Assembly: GCA_025964065.1 (NCBI GenBank)
Contig: JAOPZO010000190.1
Location: forward strand, 1-20,862
Length of the DNA: 20,862 nucleotides
Reading direction: 5' to 3'
Source: Solirubrobacterales bacterium
Lineage (GTDB): Bacteria; Actinomycetota; Thermoleophilia; Solirubrobacterales; Solirubrobacteraceae
The position numbers and the translations under genes are program-made. This document shows positions 7,760-15,302 of this stretch, piece by piece (the stretch's first letter is position 1; every line of letters begins with the position of its first letter). Below the pieces are notes generated by a model that worked only from the letters and a program-made list of their open reading frames with translations, was not told the DNA's origin and made no database searches.

Positions 7760-8989
7760 CGCCAGGCGCACCGGCAGCGTCCGCAGCTGGTTCGCGAACG
7801 GCGAGACGACGTGGACCGGCCGGCCCGCCGGCGCGATGTCCGGGAAGCGCGCGAGCGTCTCCTCGAAGAGCACCCGCAGCTCGAGGCGCGCGAGCGCGGT
7901 GCCCAGGCAGAAGTGGCGGCCGCCCGCGCCGAAGGCCTGGTGCTCGGGGTGGCGGTGGATGTCGAAGCGGTCCGGGTCCTCGTAGCGCGTCTCGTCGCGG
8001 TTCGAGGCCGGGTACCAGAGGACGACCTTCTCCCCCTCGCGGATCGTCACCCCGCCGAGCTCGACGTCCCGCGTCGCCGTGCGGGCGAAGTGCGCGAACG
8101 CCGGGAACATCCGCAGGGACTCCTCCACGACGCCCGGGATGAGGCCCGGGTCGGCGACGACCTGCTCGAGCTGCTCGCGGTCCTCCAGGAGCGCCCGCAT
8201 CCCCGAGCAGTACGTCGCTTTCGTCGAGTCGTTGCCGGCCGCCATCAGCAGGAAGAACCCCATGACGATCTCGTGCTCCTCGAGCCCCTGGCCGTCGAGC
8301 TCCGCGTGCACGAGCACGCTCGTCAGGTCGTCCGTCGGCGCCGCCCGCCGCGCCGCGATGAGCTCGGAGCAGCGCCGGAAGACCTCGGGGATCTCCTGCT
8401 CCATCACCGTTCTCACGCCGCCGGGCGTCGAGCTCGGGTCGCCGGCCTGCAGCGTGGTGGCCATGAGCCGCGCCCACACCGCGTCGTCGGACGGGTCGAT
8501 CCCCATGAACGAGCCGATGACCCGTGCGACGACGGGCTGCGCGATGTCCTCGACGAGGTCGCACGTCTCCCGGCCCGCGAGCCGGTCGAGCACCCCACGG
8601 GTGATCTCCCGGATCGCCGGCTCGTGCTCCGCGATGCGCTTCGGGGTGAACCCGCGCTGGAAGAGCGTCTTCAGCCGGTCGTGCCGCGGCGGGTCCATCC
8701 CGATGAACATCGCCTGCTGCAGCTCGAGCGGGATCACGGAGAGCGAGCCGGTGAAGCCGCCGCGCTCGGAGGACCATGTCTCCCAGTCCCGCGACACCGC
8801 GTGAACGTCGTCGGCCCGGACGACCGACCAGAAGCCGGCGTCGTCGGGGAACTGGCTGATCCCGGGCGAGTGGTGCACGGGGCACTCCGCCCGAAGCTGC
8901 GCGAAGAGCGCGTGCGGCGGCCCGTCCGTCCAGCGCTCGGCGTCGGCGACCCCGACCCCCTCGAGGTCCGTCCGCTCCTCCGTCGCCAC
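7748..8989 (-). CDS. Cytochrome P450 (bacterial CYP, sterol/terpenoid-hydroxylase-like)
   Basis: The 413-aa soluble haem monooxygenase has MDPPRHDRLKTLFQRGFTP (98-116), the oxygen-activating I-helix AGNDST (251-256), ExxR at E290-R293, and the haem loop FGAGGRHFCLG with the ligand Cys361. It is complete for the family. The GTG start at 8989 lies 3 nt after the GMC oxidoreductase stop, so the two are co-transcribed. No ferredoxin or reductase gene is nearby, so electrons must come from elsewhere. The pairing with an alcohol-type oxidoreductase suggests hydroxylation followed by oxidation of the alcohol; the substrate is unknown. The style recalls CYP124/125/142-type enzymes, but family assignment needs alignment. 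The stop codon lies in a perfect inverted repeat. Confidence 0.93.
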   Translation of the reverse strand: MATEERTDLEGVGVADAERWTDGPPHALFAQLRAECPVHHSPGISQFPDDAGFWSVVRADDVHAVSRDWETWSSERGGFTGSLSVIPLELQQAMFIGMDPPRHDRLKTLFQRGFTPKRIAEHEPAIREITRGVLDRLAGRETCDLVEDIAQPVVARVIGSFMGIDPSDDAVWARLMATTLQAGDPSSTPGGVRTVMEQEIPEVFRRCSELIAARRAAPTDDLTSVLVHAELDGQGLEEHEIVMGFFLLMAAGNDSTKATYCSGMRALLEDREQLEQVVADPGLIPGVVEESLRMFPAFAHFARTATRDVELGGVTIREGEKVVLWYPASNRDETRYEDPDRFDIHRHPEHQAFGAGGRHFCLGTALARLELRVLFEETLARFPDIAPAGRPVHVVSPFANQLRTLPVRLAATA

Positions 8990-8992
8990 GGC

Positions 8993-10591
8993 TCAGCCCG
9001 CCAGGGCGACGTCGGGGGCGGCGGTCGTGCGGCCGCGGATGAGGTCCGCGGCCCGCTCGGCGAGGGCGATCACCGGCGCGTTCGTGTTCCCGCGCGGCAC
9101 GCTCGGGAAGACCGAGGCGTCCACGACGCGCAGGCCCTCCACGCCGTGCACGCGGCAGTCCGCGTCGACGACCGCGAGCGGGTCGTCGCCCATCTTGCAG
9201 GTCCCGACGGGGTGGTAGATCGTCTGCACCGTCCGCCGCACGAAGGCCTCGACGTCCGCGTCGGAGGCGCTCTCGGGCACGAGGTGCCGCGCCTCGACGA
9301 AGCTCCCCAGGGGCTCCGCCTCGATGATCTCGAGCGCCTTCTGCACCCCCTTGACCATGGAGCGCACGTCCTCCTCCGCGTCGAGGTAGTTGTGGACGAT
9401 CAGCGGCTTCGTCGTCGGGTCGGGCGAGACGACCGCGACCTGCCCGCGCGAGGCGGGCCGCAGCACGCAGCACGAGAGCGTGAAGCCGTGCGCGGGCGGC
9501 GGCACGAGCCCCTCCTGCTCGAACATCGCCGGGACCATGTGGAACTGCACGTCCGGGACCTGCAGGTCCTCGCGGGTGCGGAAGAAGCCGCCCGACTCCC
9601 CGACGTTCGAGGTCAGCGGGCCCTGGCCCTCCATCCACCGCCCGAGGTTCTCGTCGTTCAGCGCGTCCTTCAGCGAGTCCTCCGTGCGGATCGTGCACGT
9701 GAGGCCGGAGGTCGGGTGGTCCGAGAGGTTCAGCCCCATCCCCGGCACCTCGGCGACGAGCGGGATCTGCAGGAGCTCGAGCTCCTCCGCGCGGCCCAGC
9801 CCGGAGAGCGTCAGGAGGTGCGGCGAGTTGTAGGCGCCGCCGCACACGACGACCTCCCGCTCCGCGGTGAACTCGAGGAGGTCGGAGAGCCGGAGCGCCT
9901 GGACCCCGACCGCGCGGGTCCCGTCGAAGAGGACCTTCGTGGCCTGCAGGTGCGTCTCGACCGTGAGGTTCGGGCGGTCCGCGACCGGGTGCAGGTAGCC
10001 CACCGCGGTGGAGTGCCGCTTCCCGTCCTTCTGGGTCACCTGGTAGAAGCCGACGCCGTCCTGCTGCTCCCCGTTGAAGTCCTCGTTGCGGGGGAGCCCT
10101 GCGGCCTCCGCGGCCTCGACGAACGCCTCGGCGGTGACGGAGCGCGCCCGCGCGTCGGAGACCCGGAGCGGCCCGCCGACCCCGTGCACCGCGTCCTCCC
10201 CGCGCTCGTTGTCCTCCGCGCGCTTGAAGTACGGCAGCATCGCCTCGGAGGTCCAGCCCGCGCAGCCGCCCGCGGCCCACTCGTCCCAGTCGACGCGGTT
10301 GCCGCGGATGTAGATCATCGCGTTGATCGAGCTCGAGCCCCCGAGCGTCTTCCCGCGCGGCAGGTAGATGCGGCGGCCGTCGGCGCCCGGCTCGAAGCCG
10401 GTCGTGTAGTCCCAGTCGTTCTGCGAGCGGAAGAGCGCGGCCATCGCGGCCGGGATGTGGATGAAGTCCGCGGTGTCCGGCGGCCCGGCCTCGATCAGCA
10501 GGACGCTCGTGTCCGGGTCCTCGCTGAGCCGGTTGGCCAGCACGCAGCCGGCCGAGCCGGCCCCGACGATCACGTAGTCGTACGACGGCAC
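8993..10591 (-). CDS. GMC-family FAD-dependent oxidoreductase (choline/alcohol dehydrogenase-like)
   Basis: The 532-aa flavoprotein has the dinucleotide fold VGAGSAG (9-15), the acidic ribose-binding end of strand 2 in LLIEAG, the GMC signature 1 region LPRGKTLGGSSSINAM, and signature 2 GGAYNSPHLLTLSGLG. The active-site pair is His460 (HPVGTCKMG) and Asn504 (GNTNAP); their 44-residue spacing equals that of His466/Asn510 in choline oxidase. Two GTG codons are possible starts. I chose 10591 because AAGGAGG lies 8 nt before it, while the GTG at 10597 is only about 2 nt away. It is the first gene of the pair with P450 and probably oxidises an alcohol, perhaps the P450 product. No signal peptide. 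Confidence 0.94.
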   Translation of the reverse strand: MPSYDYVIVGAGSAGCVLANRLSEDPDTSVLLIEAGPPDTADFIHIPAAMAALFRSQNDWDYTTGFEPGADGRRIYLPRGKTLGGSSSINAMIYIRGNRVDWDEWAAGGCAGWTSEAMLPYFKRAEDNERGEDAVHGVGGPLRVSDARARSVTAEAFVEAAEAAGLPRNEDFNGEQQDGVGFYQVTQKDGKRHSTAVGYLHPVADRPNLTVETHLQATKVLFDGTRAVGVQALRLSDLLEFTAEREVVVCGGAYNSPHLLTLSGLGRAEELELLQIPLVAEVPGMGLNLSDHPTSGLTCTIRTEDSLKDALNDENLGRWMEGQGPLTSNVGESGGFFRTREDLQVPDVQFHMVPAMFEQEGLVPPPAHGFTLSCCVLRPASRGQVAVVSPDPTTKPLIVHNYLDAEEDVRSMVKGVQKALEIIEAEPLGSFVEARHLVPESASDADVEAFVRRTVQTIYHPVGTCKMGDDPLAVVDADCRVHGVEGLRVVDASVFPSVPRGNTNAPVIALAERAADLIRGRTTAAPDVALAG

Positions 10592-10599
10592 GGGCACTT

Positions 10600-10606
10600 C
10601 CTCCTT
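10600..10606 (-). promoter_or_regulatory. Strong Shine-Dalgarno AAGGAGG for GMC oxidoreductase
   Basis: On the - strand AAGGAGG lies 8 nt before the GTG at 10591 and fixes the start. It is the clearest Shine-Dalgarno sequence in the window; most other first genes lack one. Confidence 0.8.
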
Positions 10607-10629
10607 GGAACGCGGACGGGCAGGGGCCG

Positions 10630-10661
10630 ACTCTCGCCCAGAAGTTGACGGCGTGTCAAGT
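10630..10661 (-). promoter_or_regulatory. Candidate promoter and 19-bp palindromic operator of the GMC-P450 operon
   Basis: On the - strand TTGACA (10654-10659) is a perfect -35. An 18-nt spacer leads to GAGAGT (10630-10635), a weak -10. The -35 is embedded in a near-perfect palindrome at 10643-10661 (TTGAC arms around 5 nt, outer bases also pairing except one), which suits a repressor site. The cognate regulator is not identifiable in the adjacent genes. Confidence 0.5.
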
Positions 10662-10683
10662 GCGCCCCGGGGCGCTCCGCCCG

Positions 10684-12102
10684 CTAGAGGATCGCGCCCG
10701 GCACGTACGCCGCCGCGTCCGGGTCCTGCTCGACGAGCCGCGCGACCCGCGCCCGCACGGCCGCGACCTGCGCCGTGGCCGCGCCCGTGAACGCCAGCGG
10801 GTCCGCGAGGAGCGCGTCGAGGGCGCCCTCGGGGAGCGCGAGGCGCGGGTCGGCCGCCAGCCGGGCGACGAGGTCGTTCTCGGCGAGGCCCTCCTCGCGC
10901 ATCTCGAGCGCGACCGCGACCGCGTGCTCCTTGATCGCCTCGTGGGCCGTCTCGCGGCCGACGCCCGCGCGCACCGCGGCCATCAGGACGGCGGTGGTCC
11001 CGAGGAACGGGAGGTAGCGGTCGAGCTCGCGCGCCACCACCGCGGGGTAGGCGCCGAACTCGTCGAGGACCGTGAGCGCGGTCTCGAAGAGCCCGTCGAG
11101 CGCGAGGAACGCGTCCGGAAGCGCGACGCGTCGCACGACGGAGTCCGAGACGTCGCCCTCGTTCCACTGCGTGCCCGCGAGCTCGGCGACCATCGAGAGG
11201 TGCCCGCGCAGGATCACCGCGAGGCCGTTGATGCGCTCGGCCGAGCGCGCGTTCATCTTGTGCGGCATCGCCGAGGAGCCGACCTGCCCGGGCTGGAAGC
11301 CCTCCGTGGCGAGCTCGAGGCCGGCCATGAGCCGGATCGTCACGGCGAGCGAGGACGGCGCGGCCGCGAGCTGGACGAGGGCGGAGACGACGTCGAGGTC
11401 GAGCGAGCGCGGGTAGATCTGCCCGACGGAGTCGAGGGTGCGGCCGAAGCCGAGGTGCAGCGCGACCTGGCCCTCGAGCTCGGCGAGCTTCTCGGGGTCG
11501 CCGTCGAGGAGGTCGAGCATGTCCTGGGCGGTCCCGACCGGGCCCTTGATGCCGCGCAGCGGGTAGCGGGCGATGAGGTCCTCGAGCCGCGCGTGGGCGA
11601 CGAGGAGCTCGTCGGCGGCGGACGCGAAGCGCTTGCCGAGCGTCGTGGCCTGGGCGGCGACGTTGTGGCTGCGGCCCGTGATCGTGAGCTCCGCGTGCTC
11701 GGCCGCGCGCCGCGCGAGGCGGGCGAGGACGGCGACGGTGCGGTCGCGGACGTGCTCGAGCGAGAGGCGGATCTGGAGCTGCTCGACGTTCTCCGTCAGG
11801 TCGCGGCTCGTGAGGCCCTTGTGGATCTGCTCGTGGCCCGCGAGGGCGTTGAACTCCTCGATCCGCGCCTTGACGTCGTGGCGCGTGACGCGCTCGCGCG
11901 CGGCGATCGACGCGAGGTCGACGTCCTCGAGGACGCGCTCGTAGTCCTCGATGGCGCCGTCCGGGACGTCGATCCCGAGGTGGCGCTGGGCGTCGAGGAC
12001 GGCGATCCACAGCCGCCGCTCGAGCACCACCTTGTGCTCGGGGGACCAGAGGCGGACGAGCTCGGGGCTCGCGTAGCGGGCAGCCAGGACGTTGGGGATC
12101 AC
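10684..12102 (-). CDS. purB: Adenylosuccinate lyase
   Basis: The 472-aa lyase works twice in purine synthesis, splitting SAICAR to AICAR and adenylosuccinate to AMP. TSRDLTEN (98-105), the His region GRSHNVAAQ (143-151) and the superfamily signature GSSAMPHKMN (275-284) with the flexible catalytic serine loop are all present. Length is normal. GTG start at 12102; TAGCCT 7 nt upstream suggests a leaderless start and no Shine-Dalgarno sequence is visible. It lies 34 nt after the parvulin-like gene on the same strand and may be read through from it as well. The TAG stop is followed by the promoter of the unrelated GMC-P450 pair. Confidence 0.97.
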   Translation of the reverse strand: MIPNVLAARYASPELVRLWSPEHKVVLERRLWIAVLDAQRHLGIDVPDGAIEDYERVLEDVDLASIAARERVTRHDVKARIEEFNALAGHEQIHKGLTSRDLTENVEQLQIRLSLEHVRDRTVAVLARLARRAAEHAELTITGRSHNVAAQATTLGKRFASAADELLVAHARLEDLIARYPLRGIKGPVGTAQDMLDLLDGDPEKLAELEGQVALHLGFGRTLDSVGQIYPRSLDLDVVSALVQLAAAPSSLAVTIRLMAGLELATEGFQPGQVGSSAMPHKMNARSAERINGLAVILRGHLSMVAELAGTQWNEGDVSDSVVRRVALPDAFLALDGLFETALTVLDEFGAYPAVVARELDRYLPFLGTTAVLMAAVRAGVGRETAHEAIKEHAVAVALEMREEGLAENDLVARLAADPRLALPEGALDALLADPLAFTGAATAQVAAVRARVARLVEQDPDAAAYVPGAIL

Positions 12103-12109
12103 GCCCGGC

Positions 12110-12115
12110 AGGCTA
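12110..12115 (-). promoter_or_regulatory. Candidate -10 element (TAGCCT) for purB
   Basis: On the - strand TAGCCT lies 7 nt before the purB GTG, the same hexamer as at purC. No -35 match is seen. It falls in the 34-nt gap after the parvulin-like gene. Confidence 0.45.
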
Positions 12116-12136
12116 CGGCGAGCGCCGCCGGCGCGC

Positions 12137-13168
12137 TCAGTCCGTGCGGCAGAGCTCGGCCTTGGCGACCAGGGCCGAGCAGCTCGTCTTCGCCTTCCAG
12201 CGCTTCCGCAGGTCCGTGAGGTACTTCTCCGTCGTGCCCTGCTGGGCGACGGCGCGGAGGTCGTCGGTGATCGCCTTCGTCGCCTGCTCGAGCGTCCGCT
12301 CGGCGAGCGGGCGGGCCTCCTTCACCCGGAAGACCATCCAGCCGCCCTGCACCTGCACGGGCCCCTCGAGGCTGTCGGGCTCCGCGCCGAAGACCGCCCG
12401 TTCGAACGACGGCGCGTTCGCGCCGGGCTTGAGCTTCGGGATGGCGCCCTTGGCCTCGGTGAGCGCGGCGTCGCTCGAGAACTCCGTGTTCGCCTCGGCG
12501 AACGTTCTCCCGCCCTCGATGGCGGCGCGCGCCTTCCGCGCGGTCGCCTCGTCACGCGAGACGACGACCTCGATGTCGCGCTCGGACGGCGTGGCCCAGC
12601 GCTGCGGCTCCTCGTCGTAGGCCTTCTTCACCTGGGCGGGGGACGGCGCGGGCAGGTCCTTCACCGCGCGCTCGCGGAGCTTGTTCGAGATGAGCGAGAC
12701 GCGCTGCTGGAAGCGCAGCTCCTCCTCGCCGATGCCGAGCTGGCCCAGGAGCTGGCTGCGCGCCTGCGGGGTCGAGGCCCCGGACTGCTTGAAGTACTCG
12801 TCGAGGGACTCGGAGACCTCGCCGTCGGTGACGGACAGCTCGAGGCGGTCGGCCTCCTCGGTGATCCACGCGGAGCCCGCGAGCAGCTCGAAGGCCTGCA
12901 TCCGCGCCTCCTCCTCGGTGGGTGGCTGCGCGGCGCCGGCCACGGCCTTCGTGTAGATGCCCTGCCAGCGGTCGAGGTCCGCGCGGGTGATCGGCGCGTC
13001 GCCCACGGTGGCGACGGCTCCCGCGGGGATCCCGCCGTCGTCCTCCCCCGTGACGAGGAAGAGGACGACGAGCAGGGCGAGAACCCCGACGACGATCGCG
13101 GCGGTCGCGCGGAGGTGGTGCGCCAGCCACCAGGAGGCGCGATCGGCGAGGTCGAGCACCTTGGTCAT
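12137..13168 (-). CDS. Membrane-anchored SurA/PrsA-like foldase with degenerate parvulin domain
   Basis: The 343-aa protein has a short cytoplasmic N-terminus, one membrane helix at about residues 22-39 (ATAAIVVGVLALLVVLFLV) and an extracytoplasmic remainder. A SurA-N-like helical region runs to about 190, followed by a parvulin-like domain at about 190-310 (FAEANTEFSSDAA, then SFERAVFGAEPDSLEGPVQV and GGWMVFRV). The two His residues usual in active parvulins (in ASHIL and GYHII) are replaced (RDIEVVV and GWMVF), so a chaperone rather than isomerase role is likely. Two Cys near the C-terminus (330 and 340) could form a disulfide. It sits between purE and purB, with no obvious functional link to purines. 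ATG start, with TACCGT 8 nt upstream. Confidence 0.82.
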   Translation of the reverse strand: MTKVLDLADRASWWLAHHLRATAAIVVGVLALLVVLFLVTGEDDGGIPAGAVATVGDAPITRADLDRWQGIYTKAVAGAAQPPTEEEARMQAFELLAGSAWITEEADRLELSVTDGEVSESLDEYFKQSGASTPQARSQLLGQLGIGEEELRFQQRVSLISNKLRERAVKDLPAPSPAQVKKAYDEEPQRWATPSERDIEVVVSRDEATARKARAAIEGGRTFAEANTEFSSDAALTEAKGAIPKLKPGANAPSFERAVFGAEPDSLEGPVQVQGGWMVFRVKEARPLAERTLEQATKAITDDLRAVAQQGTTEKYLTDLRKRWKAKTSCSALVAKAELCRTD

Positions 13169-13176
13169 GGCGACGC

Positions 13177-13182
13177 ACGGTA
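13177..13182 (-). promoter_or_regulatory. Candidate -10 element (TACCGT) for the parvulin-like gene
   Basis: On the - strand TACCGT lies 8 nt before the ATG at 13168, in a GGC-TACCGT context, within the 40-nt gap after purE. No Shine-Dalgarno sequence or -35 is evident. Confidence 0.4.
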
Positions 13183-13208
13183 GCCGGACAGCCCGTCCGA
13201 GGCGCCGC

Positions 13209-13730
13209 TCAGCCGGCGGACCCCAGGATCCGGAGCGCCAGGTGGCCGGCGTTCTTCGGGTTGTCGAGGCCGACGGCCGCGACCGGGACCCCGGGCGGCA
13301 TCTGCACCACGGAGAGGATCGCGTCGAGCCCGCCCGCGGCGCTCAGCGACGAGGTGAGCGGCACGCCCACGACCGGCAGCTTCGTGTGGGCGGCCGCGAC
13401 GCCGGGCAGCGCGGCGGAGAGGCCGGCGCCGGCGATGATCACGCGGAGCCCGCGCATCTGGGCGTTCTTGCAGTAGTCCGCGACGAGCTCGGGGTCGCGA
13501 TGGGCCGACATGACGCGCATCTCGTAGCGGACCCCGGCCTCCTCGAGGACGTCGCCCGCCTTCTGCATCGTGTCCCAGTCGGACTTCGAGCCCATGATGA
13601 TCCCGACGCGCGGCGCGTCGGTCTCCATCCCGTCGAGCGCGTGCTCGGCCTCGTTCTCGGTCAGCGGGAGCTCCCCGGGCGCGGGAGCCGTCTCGGCGGC
13701 GGTGCCGCGTTCCTCTTCAGCGTCAGCCAT
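13209..13730 (-). CDS. purE: 5-(carboxyamino)imidazole ribonucleotide mutase / AIR carboxylase PurE
   Basis: The 173-aa enzyme makes CAIR in purine synthesis. MGSKSDW (46-52) and SAHRDP (75-80, with the catalytic His77) are class I-like. The segment AGAGLSAALPG (100-110) lacks the His found at E. coli position 75 (AAHLPG), and the late segment VGLDNPKNAG lacks the usual IGKAGA loop. This resembles, from memory, PurE of organisms that lack PurK. No purK is seen here. An acidic N-terminal extension of about 40 residues precedes the core. The ATG at 13730 has GGAG 5 nt upstream, formed by the last purD codons; Met35 is a possible alternative start. It lies 2 nt after purD. Confidence 0.94.
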   Translation of the reverse strand: MADAEEERGTAAETAPAPGELPLTENEAEHALDGMETDAPRVGIIMGSKSDWDTMQKAGDVLEEAGVRYEMRVMSAHRDPELVADYCKNAQMRGLRVIIAGAGLSAALPGVAAAHTKLPVVGVPLTSSLSAAGGLDAILSVVQMPPGVPVAAVGLDNPKNAGHLALRILGSAG

Positions 13731-13732
13731 GG

Positions 13733-14992
13733 CTACTCCACGGCGCGCAGCGCGATGTCCGACCGCAGCTGGCGCCCCTCGAAGGTGATCAGGTCGGCGG
13801 CAGCATATGCGGCGTCGCGCGCGGCGGTCGCCGTGGGCCCCAGGGCCGTCACGTTCAGCACCCGGCCGCCCGCGGTGACGAGGTTCCCGTCCACGTCGCG
13901 AGCCGTCCCGGCGTGGGTCACCTCGACCCCGCCCGGGAGCTCCCCGATCGTGATGACGTCCCCGGCCGCGGAGCGCTCCGGGTAGCCGGCACCCGCGAGC
14001 ACGAGCGTCACCGCCCAGTCCTCGGAGAACGCGAGCGGCGGCTGCTCCGCGAGGCCGCCGGGCCGCGTCGCGGCGAGCAGGAGCTGCGCGAGGTCGCCCT
14101 GCAGGCGCGGGAGCACGGCCTGCGTCTCGGGATCGCCGAAGCGGGCGTTGTACTCGATGACCTTCGGGCCGTCGGCGGTGAGCATGAGGCCCGCGTAGAG
14201 GACCCCGTGGAACGGCGTGCCGCGCCGCGCGAGCTCGTCGAGGACGGGCTGGTGGACGAGTGCCGCGAGCGCCGCCGGGTCCTGCGCGCCCGGGGCCGGG
14301 ACGGGCGAGTAGGAGCCCATGCCCCCCGTGTTCGGGCCGCGGTCGCCGTCGAAGATCCGCTTGTAGTCCTGCGCGGGCGCGAGCGGGTAGGCGCGCTCCC
14401 CGTCGCAGAGCGCGAGCAGCGAGAGCTCCTCGCCCTCCAGGAACTCCTCCACCACCACGTCGCCCGGGCCGTGGCGCCGCTCCACGAGGAACGCCTCGAG
14501 CGCCGCGCGCGCCTCGGCCTCGTCGGCGGGCAGCACGACGCCCTTGCCCGCGGCGAGGCCGTCGAACTTCAGGACCGCGGGGTAGCGCCCGTCGATCGCC
14601 GCGAGCCCCTCCTCGACCGTCCGCACGACGGAGAAGGCGCCCGTGGGGACGCCGGCCGCGGCCATGACCTCCTTCGCGAAGGCCTTGGAGCCCTCGAGCC
14701 GTGCCGCGGCGGCCGTGGGCCCGAACGCCGGGATGCCCTCGCGCTTGAGCCGGTCCACGAGCCCGCCGACGAGCGGGCCCTCGGGGCCGACGACGACGAG
14801 GTCCACCCGGCGCTGGCGCGCGGCGTGCACGAGGCCCTCGAGGTCCGAGACCGTGATGTCCAGGACCCGCGCGTCCTGCGCGATGCCGGGGTTGCCCGGG
14901 GCGCACAGCAGCTCGGGCGCCCCGGGTGAGCGGCCGAGGGCCCGGACGATGGCGTGCTCACGGCCGCCACCGCCCACGACGAGGATTCTCAA
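13733..14992 (-). CDS. purD: Phosphoribosylamine-glycine ligase
   Basis: The 419-aa ATP-grasp enzyme joins phosphoribosylamine and glycine to form GAR. GGGGREHA (7-14), VGPEGPLV (68-75), the ATP-grasp strand LKFDGLAAGKGVV (141-153), QDYKRIFDGDRGPNTGGMGSYSP (208-230) and the metal-binding RFGDPET (284-290) are all present, and length is normal. The start is a TTG at 14992, which gives the standard MRILVVGGGG terminus and is supported because no ATG or GTG lies near it. It begins 3 nt after the GYD-gene stop, without a Shine-Dalgarno sequence, so translation is probably coupled. purE follows 2 nt after the stop. Confidence 0.97.
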   Translation of the reverse strand: MRILVVGGGGREHAIVRALGRSPGAPELLCAPGNPGIAQDARVLDITVSDLEGLVHAARQRRVDLVVVGPEGPLVGGLVDRLKREGIPAFGPTAAAARLEGSKAFAKEVMAAAGVPTGAFSVVRTVEEGLAAIDGRYPAVLKFDGLAAGKGVVLPADEAEARAALEAFLVERRHGPGDVVVEEFLEGEELSLLALCDGERAYPLAPAQDYKRIFDGDRGPNTGGMGSYSPVPAPGAQDPAALAALVHQPVLDELARRGTPFHGVLYAGLMLTADGPKVIEYNARFGDPETQAVLPRLQGDLAQLLLAATRPGGLAEQPPLAFSEDWAVTLVLAGAGYPERSAAGDVITIGELPGGVEVTHAGTARDVDGNLVTAGGRVLNVTALGPTATAARDAAYAAADLITFEGRQLRSDIALRAVE

Positions 14993-14995
14993 GGG

Positions 14996-15277
14996 CTAGA
15001 GCGACGCGATGAAGTCGTCGATCGGGATCGCGGCGAGCGTCTCGTACCGCGACGTGCCGCGCGAGGAGAGCTCGAGGGAGACCCGGGCCATCGTGTGCTC
15101 GTCCGGGGCCTCGACGATGTTGATGAAGTCGAAGCGCCCGAGGGTCGACCACTGCGCCGTCACCTTGGCCCCGAGCTGCTCGATCTCCTTGTTCACCTCA
15201 CGGATGCGCTGCGGGTTGTTCTTGACCGTCTGCACCCCTTCGGGTGTCAGCGTCGTCAGCATGATGTAGGTGGGCAT
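14996..15277 (-). CDS. GYD-domain small protein
   Basis: The 93-aa soluble protein of the GYD (DUF1330-like ferredoxin-fold) style begins MPTYIMLTTLTPEGVQTVKNN, with LGAKVTAQWSTLGRFDFINIVEAPD in the middle. The family's GYD tripeptide position reads GRFD here. Function is not established for the family. It lies 3 nt upstream of purD on the same strand and so probably heads the purD-purE transcript, making a role tied to purine flux possible but unproven. ATG start. AGAAGGA (15282-15288) ends 4 nt upstream and can serve either as a Shine-Dalgarno sequence or, as TAGAAG, as a -10 element. Confidence 0.85.
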   Translation of the reverse strand: MPTYIMLTTLTPEGVQTVKNNPQRIREVNKEIEQLGAKVTAQWSTLGRFDFINIVEAPDEHTMARVSLELSSRGTSRYETLAAIPIDDFIASL

Positions 15278-15287
15278 GACGTCCTTC

Positions 15288-15293
15288 TACCAT
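15288..15293 (+). promoter_or_regulatory. Candidate -10 element (TACCAT) for the secreted-protein gene
   Basis: TACCAT lies 9 nt before the ATG at 15303. On the opposite strand it overlaps the AGAAGGA/TAGAAG sequence of the divergent GYD gene, so the two divergent starts share a 25-nt gap. Confidence 0.35.
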
Positions 15294-15302
15294 GCCTCGC
15301 CC

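Noticed and set aside
10662..10675. GCGCCCCGGGGCGC self-complementary sequence after purB
   Set aside because: It has no loop and no following T-run; in DNA of this composition such GC palindromes are expected, so it is not called a terminator.
10592..12010. In-frame extension of the GMC gene through purB (473 codons)
   Set aside because: It is an out-of-frame reading of purB, rich in Arg/Pro; the strong Shine-Dalgarno sequence and FAD-fold N-terminus fix the start at 10591.
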